Origin: Bifidobacterium scaligerum
GTDB lineage: Bacteria; Actinomycetota; Actinomycetes; Actinomycetales; Bifidobacteriaceae
Direction of reading: 5' to 3'
Assembly: GCF_002802865.1 (NCBI RefSeq)
Contig: NZ_PGLQ01000012.1
Location: forward strand, 1-40,329
Length of the DNA: 40,329 nt
Part shown: positions 33,718 through 40,329 of the stretch, piece after piece
Numbering within the stretch: the stretch's first letter is position 1
Layout: each line of letters starts with the position of its first letter
Notes under the pieces: model-generated
Databases searched by the model: none
Told to the model about the DNA's origin: nothing
What the model saw: only the letters and a program-made list of their open reading frames with translations
Translations under genes and position numbers: made by a program

Positions 33718-35109
33718 TCACTTGACGGTGAATCCCTGCTGGGTGGCGTAATCCGAGAGGGTCTTGTCCAGAGCCGTCATCGTGGAGGAGACGTCTTCGC
33801 CGTCCTTGACGGCCTTGGTGAAGGCCTTGGTCTGCTCGTCGAAGGCATAGGTCTGGAACGGCAGGTATTCGTAGCCTTGGTAGCCTTGCGCGGTTTCGGC
33901 GAGCACGGCGTTGACCTTCTGGTTGTTGAAGAATTCGTCCTCGTAGTTCTTGAACGCATCGGAGTCGAGCTTCTTGACCCAGGTCGGGAACAGGCCGGAG
34001 TCGGTGACGGCGATTTCCTGGGCCTTGTCGTCCTGGAACAGTTCCATGGCTACTTGAGCGGCCTTCTCGGTGTGCTTGGCCTGGTCGGTGACGGCGATGC
34101 CGGAGCCTCCGTAATTCACGGCCGGAGTGGAATCGTCCCAGACCGGAGCCTTGGTGACCTGCCAGACGGATCCTTCCTCGGCACCGCTGACACCCTTGAT
34201 GTAGCCGGTCACCCACGAAGCGCTGACGTAGCTGGCGTAGGAGCCGTCGACGATTTTCTTGTACCATTCGGCGGTGAAGCTGTCGTCCGTGGCTACGACG
34301 TCTTCCTTGGCGAGACGCTGCCAGTACTCAAGCACGCTCTTGACGCCCTCGGATTCGAAGTTGATGCTGACCTGCTCCGGATTCGAAGCGGAGTATGAGT
34401 ATACGTCGTCGGTTTTCTGCGCAAAGAGCGCGAGGTTCCAACCGGTGCCGTTCGCCTCGAAGTTGCCGATATGGCCCTCGAAGCCTTTCTCGCGAAGTTC
34501 CTTGCCGGCCTGCTCGTATTCGGCCCAAGTGGTCGGCACCTTGACGTCGTACTTGTCGAAAATGTCCTTGCGGTACATCATTACGAATGGGCCTGCGTCT
34601 ACTGGTACGCCATACACGGCGTCCGATCCCAGTGTCACGCTGTTCCAGCCACCTTCGGTGTAATCGGACTTGATCTTTTCCGCGCCGAACTGCTTGAGAT
34701 CGATCAGATGCTGTTCAACACCGGACACGTACTGCGGCATGGCGTCATAGCCCAGCTGGATGATGTCCGGTCCGCCGGACTTCGCTTTGATGGCCGTGCT
34801 GAATTTCTGATAGGTGGTCATGCCGTCCGGCATCTTCGTCCAGCACAGCTGAACGTCGTCATGCGTGTCGTTGAAATTGTCCACGATCTTGTCGAAGGCC
34901 GGGTACCATGCCCAGATGGTGACCTTCTCGACGCCGTCCTTCTTGACGGTGTTCTGGCACTTGGCATTGTCGTTGGCGCTGGCGTCGTTGCTGACGGTCT
35001 GACTGCCGCCGGAGGCGGATGGTGCGCCCGGCGAGCTGCAGGCTCCGACCGACATCGTCATGCATCCGGCAGCAATAAGTGCAAGCATCTTCGGCAACTT
35101 CTTGTTCAT
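33718..35109 (-). CDS. Sugar ABC transporter substrate-binding lipoprotein
   Basis: 463-aa family-1 binding protein. The signal peptide ends at the lipobox VGAC (Cys24), followed by a Ser/Ala/Gly linker to about residue 45. The mature domain shows VEKVTIWAWYPAFDKIVDNFN, GGPDIIQLGYDAMPQY, YGVPVDAGPFVMMYRKDIF and a late YKKIVDGSYASYVSASWV, all typical of oligosaccharide binders. A strong AAAGGAGG precedes the ATG. It lies between the GH51 gene and two permeases, so an arabino-oligosaccharide ligand is likely but inferred. Confidence 0.87.
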   Translation of the reverse strand: MNKKLPKMLALIAAGCMTMSVGACSSPGAPSASGGSQTVSNDASANDNAKCQNTVKKDGVEKVTIWAWYPAFDKIVDNFNDTHDDVQLCWTKMPDGMTTYQKFSTAIKAKSGGPDIIQLGYDAMPQYVSGVEQHLIDLKQFGAEKIKSDYTEGGWNSVTLGSDAVYGVPVDAGPFVMMYRKDIFDKYDVKVPTTWAEYEQAGKELREKGFEGHIGNFEANGTGWNLALFAQKTDDVYSYSASNPEQVSINFESEGVKSVLEYWQRLAKEDVVATDDSFTAEWYKKIVDGSYASYVSASWVTGYIKGVSGAEEGSVWQVTKAPVWDDSTPAVNYGGSGIAVTDQAKHTEKAAQVAMELFQDDKAQEIAVTDSGLFPTWVKKLDSDAFKNYEDEFFNNQKVNAVLAETAQGYQGYEYLPFQTYAFDEQTKAFTKAVKDGEDVSSTMTALDKTLSDYATQQGFTVK

Positions 35110-35161
35110 TCTCTTATCCTCCTTTGGATATGTGCTGGTGTGGGATCAGGGCTGGAATTCA

Positions 35162-35219
35162 GACCAAGTTTCGGCTGGATTCCGGTTGAAACTTGGTCGG
35201 GAACTCAGACGGAATCCAG
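35162..35219 (-). promoter_or_regulatory. Interleaved inverted repeats between GH51 and the binding-protein gene
   Basis: CTGGATTCCG (35175-35184) complements CGGAATCCAG (35210-35219), and GACCAAGTTTC (35162-35172) complements GAAACTTGGTC (35188-35198). Reading along the minus strand the arms occur in the order A-B-A'-B', so the two hairpins exclude one another or form a pseudoknot. The 132-bp gap otherwise carries only the AAAGGAGG of the downstream gene. Confidence 0.5.
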
Positions 35220-35241
35220 GTTCCTCGTTCATCAGCGAACA

Positions 35242-36768
35242 TCAGCGAATATGAAGAGCGGTCCAGGACACCGGTGGAAGCGTGACATGTACGCCGTCCG
35301 GGGCCATGGCCACAGTGGTGTTGTCGTGCAGGGTCACACGATTCTGATCGTCAAGCGTGTTGCGCGCCTCAAGATCGTCATCATGCAAGGTCTGGGCTGA
35401 AACGGAGGTCCACTCCGTGCCGGCTCCGGACGTAACGGTGAGATCGATTGCCTGTTCCTGGGAGCGGTTGACGGCAAACACCGCCACCGAACCGTCGGCG
35501 CGCCGTATGGCCACTGAATCGACGAGAGGAACCTCACCATATCGTTGAGTGGAGTAAGTGTCGCATTGCAGAATCGGGTCCAATACGGTGCCACCTTTGG
35601 CAAGCCGTGCCGTTTCTGCAAACGGATAGAACGTGGTCTGCCTCCATGCAGGACCACTCGGTTCGGTCATAATCGGGGCGATGACGTTGACCAGCTGTGC
35701 GAGACTTGCAGAGCGGACGCGGTCTGCGTTCTTCAGCAAAGCGATCAGCAGATCTCCGAAGACCACAGCGCCGCTGACCGGGTAGATTTCCTCAAGCAGA
35801 CGTGGGGCGACAGGCCAATTATCAATGCCGTGAGGATTGGTGTCTTCCTTCTCGGAGTACCAGACGTTCCACTCGTCAAACGAGATATGAACCTCATGGT
35901 CGCTTTTCAGCTTGGCTTTGACGGTGTCGATCATTGCGCCGACCTCCTTGATGAAGGAGTTCATATCTTCACCGGAGGCCAGGAAGCTGGCCATGTCGCC
36001 GTTGTCGATGTGATAGTACGAATGGCAGGAGAGGAAATCGATGTATTCGTAAGCGTGCTGCAGCACGGTTTCTTCCCATGTGCCGAACGACTGCATGTAA
36101 TGATTCGACGAACCGCAGGCGACTAGTTCAACATCCGGATCCAATTGACGCATGCCCAAGGCGGTCATGGCCACCAGCTTGCCGTAATCGTCGGCTTCCT
36201 TATGGCCTAGCTGCCAAGTGCCGTCCATTTCGTTGCCGAGACACCACATTCTGATGTTGAACGGCTGTTCGGCACCGTTGGCGCGTCTTTGATCGGAAAG
36301 CGCGGTGCCGCCGGGAACGTTGGCGTATTCCAACAGGTCGAGAGCTTCCTGGGTGCCGCGCGTGCCGAGATTGACGGCTTCCATGAGCTCGTTGCCGCCG
36401 GCTTTTTCAAGCCACTTGGCCATTTCGTGCAGACCGAACTCGTTGGTTTCGGTGGAATGCCATGCCAGATCGAGGCGACGGGGGCGGCTCTCCTTGGGGC
36501 CGACGCCATCCTCCCAGCGGTATCCGGAAACGAAGTTGCCGCCGGGGTAGCGGATCGCGGTTGCGCCGAGCTCTTTGACCAAATCGATGACGTCTTGACG
36601 GAAGCCGTTCTCGTCGGCGGTGGGATGTCCCGGTTCGTAGATGCCGGTGTAGACGCAGCGGCCGAGGTGCTCAACGAAGGAACCGAACAGGCGGTCGTTG
36701 ACCGGAGCGATGGTGAAATGGTCGTCTATGGTCAGAGTGGCTGTGCCAGTGGCTGGTTGCTTGGTCAT
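35242..36768 (-). CDS. abfA: GH51 alpha-L-arabinofuranosidase
   Basis: 508-aa intracellular enzyme that removes terminal alpha-L-arabinofuranose from arabinan, arabinoxylan or arabinogalactan fragments. The acid/base is Glu180 in WCLGNEMDG and the nucleophile Glu299 in ISFDEWNVW. The N-terminal FGSFVEHLGRCVYTGIYEP and AIRYPGGNFVSGYRWEDGVGP are canonical GH51, and the length is typical. GAAAGGAA precedes the ATG at 36768. It is the first gene of the minus-strand sugar unit, under three operator-like sites and a recognisable promoter. There is no signal peptide, so its substrates must be imported, consistent with the importer encoded next. Confidence 0.92.
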   Translation of the reverse strand: MTKQPATGTATLTIDDHFTIAPVNDRLFGSFVEHLGRCVYTGIYEPGHPTADENGFRQDVIDLVKELGATAIRYPGGNFVSGYRWEDGVGPKESRPRRLDLAWHSTETNEFGLHEMAKWLEKAGGNELMEAVNLGTRGTQEALDLLEYANVPGGTALSDQRRANGAEQPFNIRMWCLGNEMDGTWQLGHKEADDYGKLVAMTALGMRQLDPDVELVACGSSNHYMQSFGTWEETVLQHAYEYIDFLSCHSYYHIDNGDMASFLASGEDMNSFIKEVGAMIDTVKAKLKSDHEVHISFDEWNVWYSEKEDTNPHGIDNWPVAPRLLEEIYPVSGAVVFGDLLIALLKNADRVRSASLAQLVNVIAPIMTEPSGPAWRQTTFYPFAETARLAKGGTVLDPILQCDTYSTQRYGEVPLVDSVAIRRADGSVAVFAVNRSQEQAIDLTVTSGAGTEWTSVSAQTLHDDDLEARNTLDDQNRVTLHDNTTVAMAPDGVHVTLPPVSWTALHIR

Positions 36769-36808
36769 GGCCGTTCCTTTCGGTGTGGTGCAGTGTGCTA
36801 CCGCAGTG

Positions 36809-36966
36809 AGACAACGTTGTACTTACTGGGCGTAAGTACGTGTCCGTGTTGCGGTTTGCTGAGTTTTAGTGTCTTGTTTGTATTGGGTACAACCTTGTAC
36901 TTTTGATGTCTATAACTATACCCCGCTGCATCTGTTCGCGCAAGTCCCTTAAGTACAACCTTGTAC
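36809..36966 (-). promoter_or_regulatory. GH51 operon promoter with three GTACAA-type operator copies
   Basis: GTACAACCTTGTAC occurs exactly twice, at 36887-36900 and 36953-36966; a variant, AGACAACGTTGTAC, lies at 36809-36822. A promoter fits between the outer two: TTGCGC (36943-36938) and TATAGT (36920-36915), 17 bp apart, on the minus strand. One operator is thus upstream of -35 and another just past the start point, a layout that allows looping repression. A further inverted repeat GTACTTA/TAAGTAC is at 36819-36839. The central symmetry suits a LacI-type repressor. Confidence 0.65.
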
Positions 36967-37363
36967 TAAATCGTTGAATTTTCGCTGGACACGCCGTGTG
37001 CGTCGGTGGTTTGATCTGTGCTTGCTTTGAACGAATTGATTATGTCGAGTGCACATGTACTTGTACGGGGCCTGAGATACGGCGAACCTTTCGCTAATCG
37101 TTCTAGGGCAATTCCTGCTTAGCAAGATGGTATGGGGACTCCTGATGTGAATTGTCTTGTTCAACGTCAAGACGGTGTTTGTTTTGAGCTTAAGGTGGAG
37201 TTGTTTGGCTGGTGTCCGTTGATTCTGTGTTTCGTTGTTGTATTGGGTCCGGAAACCGCCCTTCTAAAAGTGGTAGCCGGAAGTCGATACAATAAACGTT
37301 TATAACGTCCATGATGAGGATGCGAACTGATCGGCATTAAAGCAAGGTTGAAAGGTGCGGGTA
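36967..37363. other. Gene-free region before the exopolysaccharide genes
   Basis: About 400 bp of medium-GC sequence without a supportable gene. Near its right end ATAAACGTTTAT (37292-37303) is a perfect 12-bp palindrome overlapping a -10 candidate TATAAC (37301-37306) for the glycosyltransferase gene; no good -35 is seen. Confidence 0.4.
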
Positions 37364-38167
37364 ATGAAGTATGGGGATGTTTGTGTCGCAGTCGCTACGC
37401 ATAAACAATATCGTATGCCAAACGATTCAATATACCTTCCTGTTCAGGTAGGTAAGGAATTGCATAAGGATGTTGATTTGGGATTCACCGGTGATGATAC
37501 CGGCGATTCGATTTCTAATCTTAACGCATGGTACTCGGAATTGACGGCGCTGTATTGGATTTGGAAAAATGTTGATAGCCGATACAAAGGTTTGGTTCAT
37601 TATCGCCGTCATTTTGCTACGAAACATAAGGGTTTGCTTCTTTCCCGCGATCGGTTTGACTATATAATCGGTGGCGATGAAGTAAGAGCGCTGCTTAAAC
37701 AATCAGATATTTTATTGCCTAAAAAACGTCGTTACTATATTGAGACGATGTATTCGCATTACGCGCATACGCTCCCAAGTGAACAATTGGATGAAACAAG
37801 AAGAATATTAGAAATGCATGCGCCCGAATATGTTTCTGCGTTTGATTCAGTCATGCATAGGCGTGGCGCGCATATGTTCAATATGTTCATTATGTCGAGG
37901 GAGAAACTGGACGAATATTGTTCGTTCTTGTTCCCGATATTGGATGCATTAGTAGATCGTATTGATCCGGATAAGTATGGCAGTGCATTTCAGGCACGTT
38001 ATCCGGGCAGGGTGAGCGAGCTGTTGCTAGACGTATGGTTGTTGACAAAGAATTATTCGTATATTGAGGTTCCCACGATAAGTCCCGAGCCGGTAAATTG
38101 GGCGAAAAAGGGAGGATCTTTCCTCTTGGCGAAAATGGGCTTGAAAAAATATGGTAAAAGCTTCTGA
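37364..38167 (+). CDS. DUF4422 glycosyltransferase-like protein (exopolysaccharide)
   Basis: 267-aa cytosolic protein of the DUF4422 family, found in capsule and exopolysaccharide clusters and thought to transfer sugars. Family features are the N-terminal VCVAVATHKQYRMP, the central LNAWYSELTALYWIWKN and YKGLVHYRRHF, and HRRGAHMFNMFIMSREKLDEYC. ATG 37364 (MKYGDV) was chosen; a GTG three codons earlier is the alternative. Base composition drops sharply to about 45% GC compared with the sugar operon to the left, which fits an acquired, strain-variable polysaccharide locus. The donor and acceptor sugars are unknown. Confidence 0.75.
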   Translation: MKYGDVCVAVATHKQYRMPNDSIYLPVQVGKELHKDVDLGFTGDDTGDSISNLNAWYSELTALYWIWKNVDSRYKGLVHYRRHFATKHKGLLLSRDRFDYIIGGDEVRALLKQSDILLPKKRRYYIETMYSHYAHTLPSEQLDETRRILEMHAPEYVSAFDSVMHRRGAHMFNMFIMSREKLDEYCSFLFPILDALVDRIDPDKYGSAFQARYPGRVSELLLDVWLLTKNYSYIEVPTISPEPVNWAKKGGSFLLAKMGLKKYGKSF

Positions 38168-38176
38168 TCGCTAGTT

Positions 38177-39406
38177 ATGTTTGTCTTTGAGCCATATCCT
38201 GAATTACAGAAGCAAATGAATACTCATTCATTGCAGGTCGGGTTATATCTCTGTCATGTGATTGCCTGTGCACTGCATGGGACCAATGCTGATGCCATTC
38301 CTGAAGGGTTTGCTTGGGAGGAGTTGTTCGCGTTGGCGCAGCAGCAGCGTGTTGAGGGCATCAGTTTCATGGGGTTACCGGCAGAAATAAGTAAAGAATG
38401 CCCTGATTTGTTCCATCGGTGGTCTCAAGCCGCTGATGTCACTCTCTATAAGGAATTGGCATATAAAGAAGAATGTAATGCTATTGAGTGTTCCCTTAAC
38501 TCCGTGGGACTGAGCACCATGGTTCTGAAGGGCACGGATATTTGTGCCTGTTATCCTAGGCCGGGAATGCGCTCTATGAGTGACGTTGATATCTTATATG
38601 GGTATGTTGAGCGTGATTCATCACATGGCGATATATTCCATATCGTGGGTAACTCTTTGCGGCAGCGACGGACTGTTATGAACCGGGCGATGGTCGCAGC
38701 TCATGGTGTTATGGAACGCTTAGGATATCGACAACATGATTTGGTCGGGTATATTAGGCAACCATACCATGTTGAATTACATTCATGGATAATGGAGCCG
38801 GATAGTAAGTTATTTGCATATTATGCAAATCCGTGGGGTACCGCACGCCCTATAAAAGGAAGTACGCTCAGATTCCGGCAGTCTTTGGAGGATACATATA
38901 TATTCCATATTGCTCATTGCTATAAGCATTATGAAAATAATGGTTGCGGTGTTCGTTTTTTGATTGATCAATACGTATTGAATAACCGTATATCCACTTC
39001 TGGGTGTGACAATAAATATATTGCGCGTGAGCTAAAAAAAATGGGTCTGCTGGATTTTGAATCCAGATTGAGGGTATTGGCGCGTTTTATGTTTTCAGAT
39101 AAGGAAAATAATAAGAATACTTCTATAGATTTAATCTTATTACAGGAGCTACTTGATAACAATGCTTTTGGCTCGCGTAGACATGGGGAAGCTACTCAAA
39201 TCGATAAGCGTAATATTGCACAGTATTTGAAATGGCGATTGTGGCCGGGCTGGGGCTGGGTTGAAGGCAGGCATCCCTTTGTTGCGGCGCATCCGTATTT
39301 TGTGCCTTTCCTATTAATTGCGAGATTTTTCCTCGGTGTGTTTTTGAAGCCGAGACGAAGATTAAGGGAAATTAAAAATCTACTGTATAGAAAGATGCGC
39401 AAATAA
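38177..39406 (+). CDS. Nucleotidyltransferase-like protein (NTP_transf_5 family)
   Basis: 409-aa protein. The middle carries the nucleotidyltransferase-like signature MVLKGTDICACYP (116-127) and MRSMSDVDILYG (131-142), where Asp136 and Asp138 would bind metal. The remaining sequence is helical and less conserved. The C-terminal 45 residues are basic and partly hydrophobic (PYFVPFLLIARFFLGVFLKPRRRL), suggesting membrane contact. Members of this family occur in lasso-peptide gene clusters and in polysaccharide loci; the reaction is not established. The start lacks a clear ribosome site; ATG 38216 (MNTHSL) is a possible alternative. It starts 9 bp after the glycosyltransferase and is AT-rich. 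Confidence 0.65.
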   Translation: MFVFEPYPELQKQMNTHSLQVGLYLCHVIACALHGTNADAIPEGFAWEELFALAQQQRVEGISFMGLPAEISKECPDLFHRWSQAADVTLYKELAYKEECNAIECSLNSVGLSTMVLKGTDICACYPRPGMRSMSDVDILYGYVERDSSHGDIFHIVGNSLRQRRTVMNRAMVAAHGVMERLGYRQHDLVGYIRQPYHVELHSWIMEPDSKLFAYYANPWGTARPIKGSTLRFRQSLEDTYIFHIAHCYKHYENNGCGVRFLIDQYVLNNRISTSGCDNKYIARELKKMGLLDFESRLRVLARFMFSDKENNKNTSIDLILLQELLDNNAFGSRRHGEATQIDKRNIAQYLKWRLWPGWGWVEGRHPFVAAHPYFVPFLLIARFFLGVFLKPRRRLREIKNLLYRKMRK

Positions 39407-39449
39407 TAAATTGTGTTTTTGTATGCAGTATCGTATTGTTGTCGATTGC

Positions 39450-39478
39450 TTGCTCTTAGGGGCTCAGAGAGTTATACT
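39450..39478 (+). promoter_or_regulatory. Promoter of the small peptide gene
   Basis: TTGCTC (39450-39455) and TATACT (39473-39478) are 17 bp apart. Transcription would start near 39485, just before the GAAAGGAGGGG ribosome site. The peptide therefore has its own promoter and, with the terminator behind it, can be a separate abundant transcript. Confidence 0.5.
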
Positions 39479-39509
39479 GCCTGCAAATGAGTTATTGAAA
39501 GGAGGGGTG

Positions 39510-39626
39510 ATGAATAAGACTGAATATGAATCTCCGGCTTTGGAGATAGTTGATTTCGGTAAAGGTGATATTGTTACTTTATCGGTCGGTGGCGATGATT
39601 CAGGGAATTGGGGACCCATTACCTGA
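39510..39626 (+). CDS. 38-residue RiPP-precursor-like peptide
   Basis: Small peptide beginning MNKTEYESPALEIVDFGKG and ending SGNWGPIT. The first 25 residues fit the leader pattern of lasso-type precursors (Y-x-x-P-x-L-E-[IV]-[VL]-D-x), and a T-L-S follows where leaders are often cut. The last 13-14 residues, Gly/Asp-rich then Trp-Gly-Pro-Ile-Thr, would be the core. There is no Cys, and no Asp/Glu falls cleanly at core position 7-9 if the core starts at Ser25, so a classical lasso ring is not obvious. It has a near-perfect GGAGG ribosome site, its own promoter and a strong terminator. No maturation enzymes are visible in the window. Its C-terminus matches that of the next gene's product. Confidence 0.65.
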   Translation: MNKTEYESPALEIVDFGKGDIVTLSVGGDDSGNWGPIT

Positions 39627-39641
39627 ATTAGATTTTCAATT

Positions 39642-39678
39642 AATCCGTTCGAAAGAGATCTTTCGGGCGGATTTTTTG
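39642..39678 (+). terminator. Strong Rho-independent terminator after the peptide gene
   Basis: 39642-39655 pairs with 39660-39673 (14 bp, two G-U pairs, loop AGAT), followed by TTTTTT. It isolates the peptide transcript from the next gene. Confidence 0.85.
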
Positions 39679-39691
39679 TTGAATAGAAAGA

Positions 39692-40156
39692 ATGGGCATT
39701 GTGGGAATAAAAAACAAGCGTGTGGCCGTAGGCATACTCTGTGCGATATTTATTGTGCTTGCTATCGGTGGGGGTATCTATGCATGGGTGAATATGTCGG
39801 ATAACTCCAATAATGAAGTTCCTGATAAAACGTCAACGTCAGTACAAAAACAAAAGGATGAATCGTCGTCTCGCGAATCAAAATCCAAACGATCGGATTC
39901 GTCTTCTTCTCAGAAGAGCGACGAAAAGGCAGACAGTTCCGATTCTCAGCAAGCGCCCGATACAGATGGTGGATCATCGTTGCATGTTGAGAATGATCCC
40001 GATGAGTCTGGCTCCGGCGAACAATTCTCTGAATCCCAGACGCAAAATAGTGGGGGCTCGGAATCGGATGATAAGGGTGAGTCAGGCGGACAAAGCAACA
40101 CAAACAATTCAGAAGAAGATTCTTCAGGTGATACCAAATGGGGGCCATTGACCTGA
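39692..40156 (+). CDS. Membrane-anchored acidic Ser-rich stalk protein ending in WGPLT
   Basis: 154-aa protein of no known family. One hydrophobic segment near the N-terminus (about 10-32, VAVGILCAIFIVLAIGGGIY) follows a basic start and should anchor it with the rest outside. Residues about 36-145 are low complexity, rich in Ser, Asp, Glu, Lys, Gly and Asn, and should be extended and unfolded. The last residues, SSGDTKWGPLT, nearly repeat the end of the neighbouring 38-residue peptide (DSGNWGPIT). There is no LPxTG motif or lipobox. The ribosome site is weak (AGAAAG); GTG 39701 is an alternative start. It may display, mimic or receive the peptide, or both may carry a common processing signal. 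Function unknown. Confidence 0.6.
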   Translation: MGIVGIKNKRVAVGILCAIFIVLAIGGGIYAWVNMSDNSNNEVPDKTSTSVQKQKDESSSRESKSKRSDSSSSQKSDEKADSSDSQQAPDTDGGSSLHVENDPDESGSGEQFSESQTQNSGGSESDDKGESGGQSNTNNSEEDSSGDTKWGPLT

Positions 40157-40219
40157 TGGGATGCATGAGCATGCCTCTATACTGGTAGAAATTTGATTCT
40201 ACTCATTAATGAAAGAGAG

Positions 40220-40329
40220 ATGGATATGCCGGATTCGGATAAATCGTTCAATTACCCTGATTTGGTGGTTGTTGGTGCGGGTCTGTTTGGTTTGACGGTG
40301 GCGCAGCAGGCGGTGGAGCATGCGGGCGC
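40220..40329 (+). CDS. glf: UDP-galactopyranose mutase, N-terminus only (cut by window end)
   Basis: The 36 visible residues, with DLVVVGAGLFGLTVAQQA carrying the FAD-binding GxGxxG motif, match the start of UDP-galactopyranose mutase, which makes UDP-galactofuranose for cell-surface polysaccharide. AAAGAGAG precedes ATG 40220; ATG 40226 is possible. The gene continues past 40329. It supports the reading of this end of the window as an exopolysaccharide locus. Another FAD oxidoreductase of similar start is the main alternative. Confidence 0.7.
   Translation, partial: MDMPDSDKSFNYPDLVVVGAGLFGLTVAQQAVEHAG

Noticed and set aside
39510..39626. Classical lasso peptide
   Set aside because: The leader looks similar, but no Asp/Glu falls clearly at core position 7-9 after the expected cut and no lasso cyclase or protease gene is in view; kept only as RiPP-like.
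39692..40156. Sortase-anchored or lipoprotein surface protein
   Set aside because: There is no LPxTG-type motif, C-terminal hydrophobic segment or lipobox; only an N-terminal anchor is present.
40148..40183. Promoter for glf from TTGACC and TATACT
   Set aside because: The hexamers are 24 bp apart, too far for a normal sigma-70-type promoter; only the -10 is plausible.

Overview
The window looks like a Bifidobacterium chromosome, most like the human gut B. longum / B. pseudocatenulatum / B. kashiwanohense group. Evidence: high GC with GC-rich third positions, a bifid-type arabinose-glycan gene set (GH127, GH42, GH51) with sugar ABC importers lacking their own ATPase, and a taurine-nitrogen gene pair whose closest characterised relatives, as far as I recall, are from B. 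kashiwanohense. No rRNA, tRNA, CRISPR array or intact insertion sequence was seen.

Layout. (1) 1-9600: a taurine/sulfonate nitrogen-assimilation cluster on the plus strand: taurine aminotransferase, sulfoacetaldehyde reductase, a YtcJ-like amidohydrolase, a GPH/MFS transporter and a TauABC-type ABC importer. Taurine would be imported, its amino group moved to 2-oxoglutarate, and the sulfoacetaldehyde reduced to isethionate. GlnR-box-like sites precede two of the transcription units. (2) 9600-20725: housekeeping genes (rsmD, trmD, a U32-family protein, pgeF-like, ispD, pyroglutamyl-peptidase-like, a DivIVA-like coiled coil, pepC), interrupted by an AT-rich island with an AlbA_2/Schlafen-type gene, flanked by 12-bp direct repeats. 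(3) 20726-21277: a gene-free block rich in nested inverted repeats, with a 40-bp motif present twice. (4) 21278-36966: two sugar-utilisation units. The first is an AraC-type regulator divergent from a binding protein and two permeases, followed by an internally deleted GH31 remnant and a GH127 gene under a LacI-type palindrome. The second, on the minus strand, runs GH51 - binding protein - two permeases - GH42 - LacI regulator, headed by repeated GTACAA-type operators. Together they fit uptake of arabino-oligosaccharides and release of L-arabinose inside the cell. (5) 37364-40329: the AT-rich edge of an exopolysaccharide locus: a DUF4422 glycosyltransferase, a nucleotidyltransferase-like protein, a 38-residue RiPP-like peptide, a membrane-anchored acidic stalk protein and the start of UDP-galactopyranose mutase.

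Most unusual observation: the 38-residue peptide and the stalk protein next to it end in almost the same C-terminus (W-G-P-[I/L]-T). The peptide has a leader resembling those of lasso-type RiPP precursors and sits beside a nucleotidyltransferase of a family known from such clusters, but no maturation enzymes are visible. This may be an undescribed peptide / surface-display pair. All functional calls are from reading the sequence; no database search was run.
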